Source: Dermanyssus gallinae (Eukaryota; Arthropoda; Arachnida; Mesostigmata; Dermanyssidae). Taken from it: a stretch of 64,000 nucleotides of DNA. How positions within the stretch are numbered: the stretch's first letter is position 1; every line of letters begins with the position of its first letter. The notes below the pieces were generated by a model. The model was not told where the DNA came from and made no database searches. It was given only the letters and a program-made list of their open reading frames with translations. The stretch lies in assembly GCA_003439945.1 (NCBI GenBank), contig QVRM01007076.1, forward strand, positions 469,001-533,000. The letters are read 5' to 3'. Below, piece after piece: positions 12,600 through 24,873 of this stretch. A program made the translations under genes and the position numbers.

Positions 12600-15300
12600 G
12601 TGAGTGCTAGCAGCAGACAGATTCTGCTACCACCACTACTTTACTATTGTACATGCGTTGCCGCTACTGGCGTCCCTTAAGCTGTTCCTGTCGTTATCGC
12701 TAGTGCTGCGTGAAAAATCTCTATAGCATCGGTAGGTTGTTAACGCGGACAACTGCTGCGCTAACACCGCAGCCACCGCAGCAACAGCTGTAACGATGGC
12801 GATGGCGATGGCCCAGCGGCGACCAGTTGCAAGAAGCCGCCTTCCGGTGCAGTCATTGTGACGCACGTTGCGTCGTCTCCAGCCCTTCCGGTTGAGCCGG
12901 GTCGCAAAGCAAGCTCTTCCCTAGCTATACGTTCCTCACCGATTGCCAGCCTTCGCACTCCCAGACTCCAGACTTCCCCCTGGCCACCGTCACCTTCTCC
13001 TCCATTTCTTCTCTTTGTGGACGTATCAACATCCTGGTGGTCGGCCAAGAGACGCCTATCCGGCTTGACATTTGGATAGCAGCGAAGATAGGGGGACAGA
13101 TGCCAGCAGGATAAGGATGAAGGAAGACCAAGCGCAGGCCAGCCAGAAAAAAACCGCGACCTCCTATCCGAGTCGTAGCAAGCCACAGAAGCGCTGGCGT
13201 AACTCGTATCTTTCGTTGCGGAAGAGCATGGTGCGGCCGTGGACGGTTAAATCCGTTTTGCAAACTCAGTCACACAAACACCCACGCACCTCTTTCACGC
13301 CCCATCTCATTCATTCACCGGGCCGGACACTGTTTTTCTGTTAAGGCCGCTGCAGCAGTAGTAGCAGATCATTTCGGCAGGGAACGGCGACTCAAACACA
13401 GAGCTAACCTTTGTTCGCTCTCTCTCTGGTATTCTCTTGTCACAGGCCGTCCCACTTGCGCGTCTTGGCGTCTTTTTTTATTGCTCTCTGGTCTTGAGCT
13501 TTCCAGAGGGAGGCAATCCAGAGGGGCGGGCAGATAATGAAAACGGAAGGGCAAAGGGGTATAAGGGAAAAGGGGCGTTGCTTAAACAACGAGATATGGA
13601 AGAAGTTTTGCATTCTCTTTTTTGCTCTCTCGTCTCTTTACGCTCTGATTCTACCTCTTTCTCTAAGCCGCTTCCTCTCTGCTTCTCGCTGTTCGCTTCC
13701 GTGACGTTCGTCATAATAACTGATGTCAGTGATTCTCCAGCGTGATACTTCCGAGTATCGTTAAGACGCGACGGCCCTTCGGCTTTGCTGCTTAACGGGA
13801 TCAAACTCGGAGAGACAAACGGACGTACCAAAAAAGGGAGGAAAGGCGAGAAAGAAAGGGGAGGAAAACGGACGAACGTAAAAGTCACATCATATAACAC
13901 CCGCTTTGCAACAACAAAAGTGTGTCGGTGGCACTTGCCAGCCGCATAATGTCAGCGCCTGGAAGGGAACGGTCGTAACTCGCGGAAGAGGAGATCACTC
14001 GCGCGGCCGGCGGAAAAACTTAAGTCGGAAGCGGACGGAGGGAGGCGGAGGGAGTCCTTCGAAGGACGGATCAAGAGACAAAAATTACCTATCGGATAAA
14101 TCAATGAAGACTTCTGCGCGTCTTCGGCTAGCCTCACGTACGACCATCTTGAACATCGGCTGGATTACAAGGCCTCACTAGGTTAAGCTATCACAGCGGC
14201 GGCCACCGGCCACCATGGCAAACTGTATGGAAATAAACTTTTCCTATGGTCGTGTGGCGACGGCGGTGGCAGCGGCAGCCAAAGGAGCGGCCTGCACATC
14301 TACCCTATTCGAGCGCCCACAATGTTTCGCCTTAAGTCGGTGGTGGTTTTATACCGTCGTCTATCGAAGGATGATGATGATGCTGATAATGATGATGATG
14401 ATAACAACATTGATGACGACATTACGAGTCGCCTTTCTTTTGCTCGTCCTTATATGAGACTGAGTGAGACGAAAGTCAATAACGTCATTACCTCTCGTCC
14501 TGTTTCACTCTCGGCCTGTCGCACACTACTCGATGCATTGATGACGTTTGCTTTTTGCCCCTCGCTAGCTCCGACTAGTTAGGACTGTGTCCTCGGGCCT
14601 CCTACACGATGTACGAGTGTGCGAGTGTGTGTTCTGCCATCTCGGTCGTGGGCCATTATCTCTGTTTCTCTCGGTCCCACTCGGCAGCGGCGGCGGAACG
14701 TGAGTGACACAACACAATCAACCAAAGGGCTGATTCAATCGTAGGTTGTGCCGAGCCGCCACTTCTCTGTAAACTTGGTCGTGTGCCACTTGTCATGGCT
14801 AGGCTGCTGGCCTATCGTACATTTGAACTGCAAAGACAACGAAAGAATAATGTGAAGAGTATCCAGAGAAAGAGAGAGAGAGAGAGGGAGAGGGAGAGAT
14901 AAAAACAAAACAGGAAAAACCATGCAAGAGGCGGATAGAGGGCCGAGATCGAGAAATCTAGGCCAAAAGCAGCAGGAAACACAGAAATCGACCACCAAGG
15001 AGTAATAACAGGAGCGATAAGCTAGCCATATACGCAGAGGTAACCAGCGCGAAACGGCCGTAGCCATCTAGCCGGTCATCGGCGTCTGCCCATCACTACC
15101 GCGGTCGGTCGATCGTCGCCGACCATCGCTTCGGGCAGGAGCAGCTTTCCTTCTTTCTTTGCCTTGTACCTCTGTGTACTTGTATTGCGTCCAGAGCCCC
15201 CCCTTCCCCCCCCCCCCCCCACGGCACAGAGTGTGGTCTCTCTGGGGAGGGGCGTTACTGAACCACTGAGGGCGCATGCGTGGCCTCGCCATAGTGGTGG
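12600..15300. other. GC- and CpG-rich block, no gene assigned
   Basis: Compared with its AT-rich surroundings this block is rich in CG dinucleotides and in short GAT, CGG, GA and C runs (C14 near 15207). Several overlapping open frames exist on both strands, but none shows a recognisable domain or a believable splice structure. It could be the upstream region or 5' UTR of a gene outside the evidence available. Confidence 0.4.
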
Positions 15301-15305
15301 CCCCT

Positions 15306-15354
15306 CAACGTACTGCCAGCCAGCCAACGATGTTGGCTGGCTGGCAGTACGTTG
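15306..15354. repeat. Perfect 23-bp inverted repeat with 3-nt loop
   Basis: The left arm caacgtactgccagccagcc (continuing aac) at 15306-15328 and the right arm at 15332-15354 are exact complements around the loop gat. A TAG/TAC trinucleotide-rich stretch starts directly downstream (15370-15462). Confidence 0.97.
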
Positions 15355-15369
15355 GGCAGAGGCAACAGT

Positions 15370-15462
15370 CGTACTACTTACTACTAATAGTTGTAGAAGT
15401 AGTAATAGTATTAGTAGTATTAGTATTAGTAAGTAGTAGTAGTTAGTAGTAGTAGTAGTAGT
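15370..15462. repeat. (TAG)n-like trinucleotide array
   Basis: Interrupted tag/tac/tat triplets, ending in an almost pure tagtagtagtagtagtag run. Confidence 0.85.
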
Positions 15463-15769
15463 GATGTCCATCGTACTAGTAAAGCCAGCCGAATGGTGGG
15501 CCACTCACGAACCTTTTCTGCTAGTGTCAGTTATCGTCCTCGTCGTGGTCGTCGTTGTCTGGCTCATGCAGTGAGACGACGATGACGACGACCAATACAC
15601 GGTGCATGCCGCAGTGCATGTGTCAGAAAGTCGTTTTCACTTGACCTGTTTGCTTGCTGGACAGATAGACGGAGACGGACCCGTTTTGTCTCTTTTGCTG
15701 GCTGGCCTTTGCTGTATCGGCGCAGTGTGCTGGACTGCCGGAAGGACTAACTGCCGCCGGGTCAGTATG

Positions 15770-15872
15770 TGCCCGCCTCTATGTTGCCGCTCTAAGCGCT
15801 CCTGATATGAACAAAAGGGGTGACGTGTGTATTTAGGCATACATGTCAAGCGAATAATAAATCCATCGACCT
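15770..15872 (+). mobile_element. LINE family A, 3' tail only
   Basis: The stretch tctaagcgctcctgatatg, ggggtgacgtgtgtattta and catgtcaagcgaataataaa matches the 3' UTR ends at 11371-11460 (minus) and 41885-41954 (plus). No coding part remains. Confidence 0.7.
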
Positions 15873-16445
15873 TCGTCGATCTTGGCTCGACTTCATCCAT
15901 GACCTTGGGCTCCTTCTTCTATATATATATATGCCTCAAACGCTGTTGTCGTTTTATTGTCGACCATGAGTCGCGTAGCACGCGTCAGTCACATATTACG
16001 TCAACGGGACACGGTCGCATGTCATTGCCGGCCTCGTCGATGAATCGACTCGGCTGTAGGATTGGCGATAGGTGCTCGTATAGGGACGACTTGAAGATGC
16101 GGCAAAAGTTTGTGTCGGAAGGTCACGACGCCTGTCGTCGTTTGGGGGTGTCAGTCAAACCGCAATGGCTTCTCACCACCCTACAATGTCCGTCCTGCCA
16201 ATACATGACGAAAAGGCCACCTACAACATGGGGAATCGACTCTTTCTTTTCTAACTGTGCACGCAGGTTGGTTTAGTTTTGATTTTCAGCCAAGCTACAT
16301 GCACTATAATACGTGAGAGAAGTAAAAGTGATTATTGCTGTGCAGATGATCAACGACCGTGATAGAGTATGAAGCTACACGTAATTCGTTTACAATCATG
16401 TGCAAATAAATAAAAGTGATAATGATGTTTATATATAGACTGATA
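15873..16445. other. Unannotated
   Basis: An open frame at 15827-16276 shows no domain that I recognise and overlaps the LINE tail. No RNA gene was seen. Confidence 0.4.
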
Positions 16446-16725
16446 CAAGTTAAGCTTCGAAGAGGTGTTCATTCAACAGGCGGCAAAAGACGACGTTATT
16501 CAAGTCAGGATTAATGTTGTAAATAAACTCACCTACCTGGGGGTTACTATAATGTCGAATGGCAGCAGTTTCCGAAAGCATATAGAAAGCAGAGTGGAAA
16601 ACGCAATTTGAGGGGCGGCAGAAATTAGTAACCCACGATTTCTACTACTCCTACCAATTACACGAGAGGACGTGATCATTGCACTCAGTCAACTAATAAC
16701 CAGAATATCCGCTACTGCTCGAGCT
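16446..16725 (+). mobile_element. LINE RT C-terminal relic
   Basis: The frame reads NKLTYLGVTIMSNGSSFRKH and IESRVENAI, a stop, then GAAEISNP and ITREDVIIALSQLITRI. YLGVTI is the thumb motif after the reverse transcriptase catalytic core. It contains a TGA and runs into (TA)n at 16727-16747. Confidence 0.7.
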
Positions 16726-16749
16726 GTATATATATATATATATATATTT

Positions 16750-17560
16750 AAAAGTGCGTTTTACTAATAGTATGTGCGATGACCATAACTTTGTTTGTTT
16801 TTCCGTTAGGCTAATGCCTAATATTTAAACGCACGTACCTAAACTCAATGCAATCGCGACAGAACGTGTATACTAACTAGCAACTGCCCTTCAAGCAGTT
16901 ATCGAACAGTACTAAGCAGTATCAATTTGCTTAAATTCTTAAGAACGTTTTTTTGTCAAGAGCCCATGTTCATGTACCGTTGTGAAAATTGTCCCAGTAA
17001 TAAATGTGAGGATAAAAAAATAATTTTATACAGAACTTGATGCAGGTTGCACTGCTTCTTCACTTTCGGCTCCCTCGTTATCTCTTTATTAAACAGATAA
17101 ACAACAACTTTTTGGCCGAATTGTCGAACCTCGTTATCTCCTTACTAAAAAGATAAACAGCAACTGTATTGGCCTGTCTAATCAATGGCGCTTCTAAACA
17201 AAACAAATCGGAGACCCCTGGTGGTTTTGGTGTGGCAGTGTGGGAACATTCAAAGCACTAGAACTTGCCAATCCGCCCTCGTATGTACAGCCCACTATTC
17301 TCTATATTGATGTTCTTCGGTACTTCCTCTTTTTTGCGCGCTGTCTTAACTTTAAGCGTATGCAGTTCTGTGCGAATCCGTCCCAGCTTTACGTACGTGT
17401 AAGTATAGATGCTGGCTAGCCTAGTAGCTGCACGTTTTTCTTCGTAAGCTATGATGTGCAAAATTTCGACTCACAAATCCTATAAAACCACCATCTCCTC
17501 TTCCCACTCTCTTTTGCTTCCCCAAAATGCGTATACATCGCAACAGTTCAACGCCCGCTC
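16750..17560. other. Unannotated, AT-rich
   Basis: A local near-duplication (ctcgttatctctttattaaa / ctcgttatctccttactaaa, both followed by agataaacarcaact, near 17080 and 17140) is visible. No gene is recognised. Confidence 0.5.
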
Positions 17561-17565
17561 GCCAG

Positions 17566-17890
17566 TGTGCCGGCGTGGTCTAGGGGCCTGCTAGTGCGCT
17601 AGTCATGGTTGTCATCTACCCCGGGGGTGTCGCCGGTTCGTTGGTCCCTGTTGTTGGTCGAATTTTCTTTGAGCGATGCTTATTGAGAATAGATGACAAA
17701 AACCATACCGCTGCTGAGAGTCGGCGGCCATGCTGTTGCCACAAGGACTGTTGCTGGGGAAACCCTAGATATCTTAACATGTCCGGCCCTCGGTGCATTG
17801 AAGATATACCTCAGGTTAAGTGCCAAGCCCGTAGGGGACGGAGGATAGTCTAGCAATTAAAGCAACCTCCTGAAAAAAATTTTTTAATTC
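17566..17890 (+). mobile_element. Dispersed repeat family 3, copy 2 (SINE-like)
   Basis: The left end cggcgtggtctaggggcct and the later gccggttcg resemble degenerate A and B boxes of a tRNA-derived promoter. The middle (catgctgttgccacaagg, tagatatcttaacatgtccg) matches 10040-10095. The 3' end is A-rich (gcaattaaagcaacctcctg then aaaaaa). Two copies in one window support a real family; its tRNA origin is uncertain. Confidence 0.5.
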
Positions 17891-18385
17891 TAGCCAGCGG
17901 TAACCGACGCCGCAACTCGATAGTTGAGCCGATCGAACTGGTTTTGCAATCAACAAGATTGGGCGCGCGATGATTGCATGTGGTCGCATTTCGTTGTCGT
18001 TCGTCACCGTATTCGATAACAGAGAGTGGCGGCTGTAACGGCGTCGAGATGCGGCCGGCGGGAACCACGTGGCCGTGGTCTGCAGGTGCGTTTCCCGGCT
18101 CGAACCTCGAGTGATTAGAAAAAAGCCACCGGACACCATAACGCACAGACAAAGAGAACGACTGGGGAGACGGGGGTTGGGGGGGGGGGGGATAAATGGA
18201 GAAACATAACAAAAGGAGGAGAAAGAGAGAATTGGGGGAAAGCATAAAGCGAGTAAAAGACCACAAAAGGCTTTATGGAATATGAGCGGCGGCGCACAAG
18301 GGCCACTCACTCATTAGTAAAGGTGGCAATGATGATGATGATGATGCTTGCGGTGACGCCTAAGGTAATGATGGTGATTCTAGTG

Positions 18386-18470
18386 AACAACAATAACAAC
18401 AACCGCAACAACAACAACCGCAACAACAACAACAACAACAACAACACAACAACAGCAACAACAAAAACAA
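18386..18470. repeat. (CAA)n trinucleotide array
   Basis: About 25 caa triplets interrupted by ccg, aat and cag. Confidence 0.9.
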
Positions 18471-18977
18471 TTGCAATTTGTGATGGACACGAATAAGCAA
18501 AATGATAACAAGCGCGGCAAGACCATCATCTAGCAGCAGCAGCAGCGGCGGCGGCGTACGCACGCATGCATATAAGTACATGAAGGTGATTAGGCGTCCC
18601 TTGGCAGGACAACATGATGGAAAAGCAGGGACACCTGCCTGCGTGCCTGCCTGTCTGTCTGTCCGCCCGTCCGTCTGCCTTTTCTGCTTCCTTGTCGGCT
18701 AGCCGAATGAACACGCCCAAATTGCTTGCGCACGTGTGGACGCGCGTCTTCCCATGTAGGTTCCTTCCTCAATAGGCGGGAACAGGGGAGCTGTAGTGGG
18801 AAATTTTGGTAGTAGATGGTAAAAGCCAGAAGTGCCAGCTTCCCCCTCCCGTCACCCCGGCGGTGTCGCGGCGCCCCCGCGCTTTTAGATCCCAACCGAA
18901 CGGGCTGATGGAGCAGGCAGTGCCGCAAAACACTGGCTGAAACCGCGCGCGAGAGATAAACGACGCAAATGATGACG

Positions 18978-19078
18978 ACGACAACGACAACAACAACAAC
19001 AGCTGCAGTAACAACAACAGCTGCAGCAACAACAACAAAAGCAACAACAATAGCGACAACAACAACAACAACAACAAC
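18978..19078. repeat. (CAA)n/(CAG)n trinucleotide array
   Basis: caacaacaacaa blocks alternate with cagctgcag units, which themselves form small palindromes. Confidence 0.9.
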
Positions 19079-20483
19079 GAGGAGCGATCACGGCGCATGT
19101 ACGCGGCCGTACCGTTTCCACCCCGTCTTCCTTGTCCTCGTCTTCTGTTCATGTCGATTCTCTTTGTAGCTTGGCATTTCTACACCGCTACCACCAGTAC
19201 CATCACTACACATCATTTTCTTTATCCGCCTCTCTCTCTCTCTACCCCTCTCTCTCTAGCTAGCTCGCTTGGTTTTTCAGCCACGCTCTGCGAGTCAACC
19301 AGACAGCCAGCGTTCCCTTGCTGCGCGGTGTCCCATTCCCGTCCCGGCGTGCGTCGCACTCCATTGAATATCCAACACGACAGCGGTTCGAGTCGACGCG
19401 CCACCACCGCAATGGCCTGCCTGCCTGCCTCTGATTGTGGCCCCACTCTGGCTGGCGTCTCTGATTGTGATGGCGCTTAACTATTATTAGGCTTGTCTTA
19501 ATTACCGTGCCCCTTCCTCTGCTACCATACACTTCGCCCCGCCCCTCTCCGCGCCTCCTCCCCACCCACGACTGGAGAGCCAGACGAGGTAGGCGGATAG
19601 CGGTCGGAGAAAAGCAAGCTTTCGACTTTTTCGTTCTTCTAACACTGCCCATAGCCATGAGGAGCGGGAACGCAGGGCATTGAACGTAACGCCACCCGTC
19701 GCGGTACCTCGGGGGGCATTGGGGTTGCGGAAACTCGTAGCCCATCCCCTCCCGGCCCGGTCCGGCCTGCCTCTCCTCGGGCTATGACAGTCGGTCGACG
19801 TCGACGGCGCCAGCGGCAGCAGCCGAGACCGAGCACTCGTGAAAACTGGACGAGTTAGCGCTAACAGCTAAAGGCACCCCGCTGCCCCCCCCCCCCCTTC
19901 CAGGCGTCTATACCTCGGAGGAGATGGGGCACGACACCTAGCAGCAAGGACGCCACCGTTGACGTAACGACAGTAAGGTCGATGACGGCAACAACGAACA
20001 CAGCACTTGCGCCTCGGGTCAAACAGACAGATACCATGGACGCGATAACGATACGCTTCAATGGAGATTCCCCCGGCGCTATATGAAAGAAACTCCGATA
20101 CGGCAGGGCGTACAGATAAGACCTCTCTCTATCTATGTGGGCCCCCACCCTTCCCCCGAGTATAACCCTTCCCTTCTGTGCGTTTAGTAAACGCGCTTAG
20201 CGTTTAGTAGACACCGAACTCATATACTATGGCACCTGCCTTGCAGCTATGGGTATTTCCTGCAACGCGTACGTTAATTACCAATTTCAATCGACGTTTA
20301 TCGTTTGTAGACACACACCCGATCTCTCCCCTTAATCCCGTTATGGCTGTATCATGTTTCCTTTGAAATGTCTTCACCAGTAAAAAAAAAGTCCTTAAAT
20401 GGGCGGTAATGGAAGAGGCTTTCTTTTAACACACCGCACAACTTATCAAGGCTCACAGCTCCTTCAGTCGTATATGCACATAC

Positions 20484-20486
<3 letters not shown>

Positions 20487-20567
<81 letters not shown>

Positions 20568-20579
20568 GTATATATAATG

Positions 20580-20612
<33 letters not shown>

Positions 20613-20620
20613 CGTATATA
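20487..20620. repeat. (TA)n microsatellite, about 130 bp
   Basis: A TA array with a few TG and AATG interruptions near 20552-20585. It forms the left junction of the LINE relic at 20625. Confidence 0.95.
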
Positions 20621-20624
20621 GAAT

Positions 20625-20880
20625 AAATCTGAAGAATCTGCAAAAAAACTTGGCACGGATACCACCAATACCTCTGCCTAAGGGAAAAATGTTTCCAAAT
20701 CAACGAATGTGTTTGTAGATATTGTGGTGAAATTGACATCGAACAATATCACGTAATGAAATGTATAGAACTGAACACCAGCTCATTAACAGCTGCTGTA
20801 ATTGACGTACTTGAGCGGGATAGCCCGTAAATATTGTGAGAATCTACCACTAGTGGTGAATAAACATCAACAATTATAAG
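20625..20880 (+). mobile_element. LINE 3' end with CCHC knuckle
   Basis: The frame reads [20 protein letters not shown], a TAG stop, then RYCGEIDIEQYHVMKCIELN. This is the C-terminal zinc knuckle found in CR1-like LINEs. The first knuckle cysteine codon falls at the stop. It is 5' truncated at the (TA)n array. Confidence 0.6.
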
Positions 20881-20989
20881 GAATAGCATTCTTGTCAGCA
20901 AAACCCGGTATATCACAAGTGGACTCCTCGGCCCTGTACGTATGCTCTACTGTATTTCCAAGACAGCTAAACACATTATCAAGAGCTAC

Positions 20990-22310
20990 AAAGCAAAAAT
21001 GCCGCACACTTAGCCATCAGCAAAGTGCAAAGCAAAGCTGAAGCACTGCTGCACCAAAAAATGCGCCGAAAGCAAGCCGGCCGCATTGTCTGGCCATTAT
21101 CTTAGATATCAAGAACACGTTTAGCACGCTTTCGTGTGATTCCATAAACAAGTAATTGACCAAGGTGTATTCCCCTATTCAACATATTCTAGAATTTACC
21201 TAGAAGACCGAGGATCTACCAACGAAGTTTTAGACCATCATGCAATCATCGCCGGGGTCGACCCCAGGAGCCCGTACTGAAACCAACCCAATAAGCTTTA
21301 AAAAAACGGCCGCAAGAGACCTCCACACCATCTAAGCTTACGCGTCGGGAGACATCCAGTAATACTCATGGTTACCTGGAACCTGGGCGAGATTTTGGAA
21401 ATAAAGGTGTACCTCATGTACGCTATGTAGCAAAAGAAGCTACCAAAGCCTCAGCAGAACTGCGAAGAACGATCCTGTGAACTAAAAGAACAACCGACCC
21501 TTGGCGCCATCTTTTAGCATCAATAGCAGATAGCATCATGCTATATGTCACAACCTTTGAGCCCGGCGGCGTGGTTGCCTACGTCTCGCAACCGGAGGAG
21601 ACACAGAGATGCGTGGGTTCGAGCCCCACCGTTGCACATTTGTATTTATGGGGGTGAGTCTATAAAGCACTGCGAAAAGCAGTCCCGTGGGCGCTAAATC
21701 ATGGCTGAGGGCCAGCCCAAAAAGGTTTATATATGCCACACCCTTATAAGAGTGCCCAGCTACCAGGCTCGTGTGCTCACACCACTCCCTCAACAAGAAC
21801 AACAATCCTCAACCCCTCTGGCGCTCACTATCTATCACATGCAAGTCGCGCGGCCTTTACAGCCTTCGTAGTATCATGCTATATGCCACACTTCTCCGTA
21901 GGAAGCGCACGACTCCCAGGGCAACACGCCACTTCCTCTCGAAGCCACAAACCATATCTCATCGCACAAGCAAGTCGCCGGACGTCAACAGCACCTAAGC
22001 AAGCACTCTCAAGACAGATTCCTAAGAGCCAAATAACTGGCCTGCAGACGCCCCTCGATCAATGGCGGGGACCGCTTATGGGCAGAACATATGCCCTGAA
22101 CAAGTGGAACCAACAACGAGAAGCAATCCAGTCCGGCTATTCCAGTTACTAGATGAAATCAATGCACCCTGATGTCAAAAATGGTATTGACTTAAACACG
22201 GCTAGCATACCTACACCGCAATGGCAAGCGGGACTTCCTCGTATGCCGTATGTGCAACTCAGGAAAGGCTGACGACGTGAGGCAGTGTTACGAACGCTCT
22301 GCCTTCTTCA
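20990..22310 (+). mobile_element. R1-like LINE relic, interrupted by a SINE
   Basis: Scattered pieces in three frames read LDIKNAF-like sequence near 21110, then YAMxQKKLPKPQQNCEERS and LLASIADSIMLYVT, matching the R1-like relic at 51530-51840 (YAAKEAAKISAELRK, LLAAVLDGIMLYAAP). LVCRMCNSGKADDVRQC near 22240 is the C-terminal zinc knuckle. Many stops and indels are present. A SINE sits at 21557-21729 with a target-site duplication. Confidence 0.65.
21557..21729 (+). mobile_element. SINE family 2, tRNA-headed, with TSD
   Basis: The head gagcccggcggcgtggttgc and ggttcgagccc are A and B boxes of a tRNA-derived pol III promoter, and the long variable arm suggests a Leu/Ser-type tRNA. The body matches 33562-33757. 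Flanks tatatgtcacaacc (21542-21555) and tatatgccacaccc (21730-21743) agree at 12 of 14 positions and are read as the target-site duplication. Confidence 0.8.
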
Positions 22311-22319
22311 ATACTGAGC

Positions 22320-24300
22320 GAGATATACTCTTTCTCTCTCGCTCGGAACCTAATACTGGTAACTCCCCTGATGACATGCCAAGGCTTTGTAGAAACGCTC
22401 CTCAAGGACCATGAAGGTTTATAGGAAGAATTTTCGCAAAATTTGTCTCGAAAACGAAAATAACAGCCACACACTGACGAACTGTACAATTCAATCAACC
22501 ATAATGGCAGGTTAACTTGGCCAGGTTAAGTAACCTTAAGAAAACAGGCCAGCCCCCCGATAAGGATCAAAGAAGATGCCTGAATGTTAATAGAAGTCCC
22601 ATACTACAGTACAGTATTTAACCTCGCTGTTTCAGTTAGATGCATATAGTTGGCGTTTGGTAGAGTATTAGATCTCTTAATAAAGTTGGCAGCCGCCTTA
22701 TTGTACATACCAATGTGCTATACAAGCTGCTTTAAGATTCTAACGTCCATTTGATACGTTTTGTGACAGCTCGACGGTACGGCGTTTGTACGGTTATCAA
22801 ATAGATGGAAACCTTACGTCACTAGATTGTTAGTACCTATACAGATTGCCTTAAACATACTAATAAGCTTATAATGAAACTAACGTACGCCCATTTTTTT
22901 AACCTAATCAAATTTTGCAAGCTTTCTGGTTGATTTTCTATGTTTTTATAAAACCTGTTTGTCTTTGAATAAACCAACATTTGCAAAACTAACGTAATGT
23001 AAAAGCCTAATAAATGTAAAAGTAGACAGTCTTCGAAAAGCTGCAGAAACCTTAATGGAACGGGGGACCGTTCGTATAGCAGAGTTAGCTTGGCAACTGT
23101 ACAAACGTCCGAACCACTTCAACACAGCCGAGCCTTCAATCGAATGATCAATAATAGACCGGTTGAAATGAATCACCTAGAGAGATCCCAAGCGAAGCTC
23201 TCTAATTAAGAGAGTGACTCGCAAAAACGACACTGAACTGCAAGATACCAATGCAGTGCTCAAACTGCCAACTAGCAAGGTCATAGTTAACAATTTATCT
23301 ACACAGACCCTACATAAAAAAATAGCTTTGCACCAGAGTTGTAGTTGAGTTACAGTGCATTCACTTGAAAACACACGGTGAAATACCGACGATTCACTCC
23401 ATCGCCATTTAGGAACTGAGGTCGCGTCAAGTCAAGAAAAAGTGATTGAAAAAGGATCTAGGAATTGAAACAAGTGAGCAGAAAATTACATTTCATCAAC
23501 GTTTTCATTGACATTAAGAAGAATAACCTGAAAGACTCAAGGCCATACATTGTTTAAACGGGCAATATAAAAAAAAGCCTCCAGAGTTGAGTCCAACACC
23601 AAGAGGCCTGTTTCGCATTGACGGCTCTCGCCTGTAAAGTGCACGAGAGCGTTAATGATATAAGCGAAAACCCACACGAACAGAGCCTTATATCTGAAAG
23701 TTAGTTTGCATACGGACCAGGTAGTAGTGACGTGTTGCAACTGCTGGACATGCAATTCGACTATGAGCTCAAATGATGAATGGGTCTAAATACTTTAACA
23801 CGATTTCTTTCGACTTTATATCGGCACTCGAACAAGTAACTCCTAGTAAACTCATTGCCAACCATTTTCAGTGTGGAGTCAATTTTCAACCCGTTTGCTT
23901 GCACTTAAGACCTCCTCCGCGACAGACATTTCCGTGTGTCCGTCAAAATCCACCTCAATCATTTACGCCCTTAACGCTTTACTTGTATTGTACTAGTATT
24001 GCTACTTAGACTTGAGTTTTCTCGCACGTGAAGCACCATGTTGAGTAAACTTTACTTAGGTGGTAATGCCAAATTTAAAAAGTTCCAGCGCGCGTCAGAA
24101 ACTCCGACGCAGTGACAACATTTAAAGCTGTTTGTGCCACGTGTGCAACACGGGTCTCTTGGGTAAAAAAGGAAACCGCTCGGTAGTAAAAAAAAACCGC
24201 TCAATGGTTCATACAACCTTTATAATCTGTGTCCTAGACATCGCTACTAAACTAGAACGCCGTTTGCATTGAACCCTGCAATGGCTTTTGTAGACGTCTG
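22320..24300. other. Unannotated, AT-rich
   Basis: Only short open frames without recognisable domains, and no tandem repeat. A poly-A-rich stretch lies near 24180. Confidence 0.45.
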
Positions 24301-24402
24301 GCAGTTATGCGCTATCAAACGGCTAGAGAGCAGGGGGATCAAACGACTAGGGAGCAGGAGGTAAATGGAACAGGGTTGAATCGACGGAGACACTATAGGT
24401 AT

Positions 24403-24858
24403 GAGATGTTTGACATAAATATCATCCTAGAAATTGCCGTAGAGATGTTTTACATAAATATCACCCTATATAATCCGGAGACACTATAAGTATGAGATGT
24501 TTTACATAAATATCATCCTAGAAATAGCCGTTTCTCATAAATATCACCCTATATAATCCTAGAAATTGCCGTAGAGATGTTTTACATAAATATCACCCTA
24601 TAAAATCTTAGAAATTGCTGTAGAGATGTTTTACATAAATATCACCCTAGAAATTGCTGTAGTTGCCATTAGCAGTAACCATCGGAGTATCCTGGAAATT
24701 GCTGTAGAGATGTTTTACATAAATATCACCCTGGAAATTGCTGTAGTTGTTATTAGCAGTAACCATCGGAGTATTCTAGAGATTGCTATAGAGATGTTTT
24801 ACATAAATATCACCCTAGAAATTGCTGTAGTTGCCATTAGCAGTAACCATCGGAGTTG
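24403..24858 (+). repeat. Minisatellite; 84-bp higher-order unit x 3
   Basis: The core gagatgttttacataaatat starts at 24623, 24707 and 24791, a period of exactly 84 bases. Shorter, less regular units lie to the left from 24403. Because 84 is divisible by three, the array is open and would encode a 28-residue repeat (MFYINITLEIAV then SSNHRS). No signal for a real gene surrounds it. Confidence 0.88.
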
Positions 24859-24873
24859 CTGATAGAAGTCGCA

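Larger units (their letters stand above)
17900..20480. other. GC-rich block with CAA/CAG arrays, no gene assigned
   Basis: The block contains (CAA)n arrays at 18386-18470 and 18978-19078, homopolymers near 18181 (G) and 19884 (C), and high CpG. Leu/Cys- or Thr/Asn-rich open frames are by-products of the triplet arrays. I see no splice-supported coding sequence. Confidence 0.45.

Noticed and set aside
18969..19169. Long Thr/Asn/Leu/Cys-rich open frames around CAA/CAG arrays
   Set aside because: Triplet arrays keep several frames open on both strands; there is no domain, start context or splice support.
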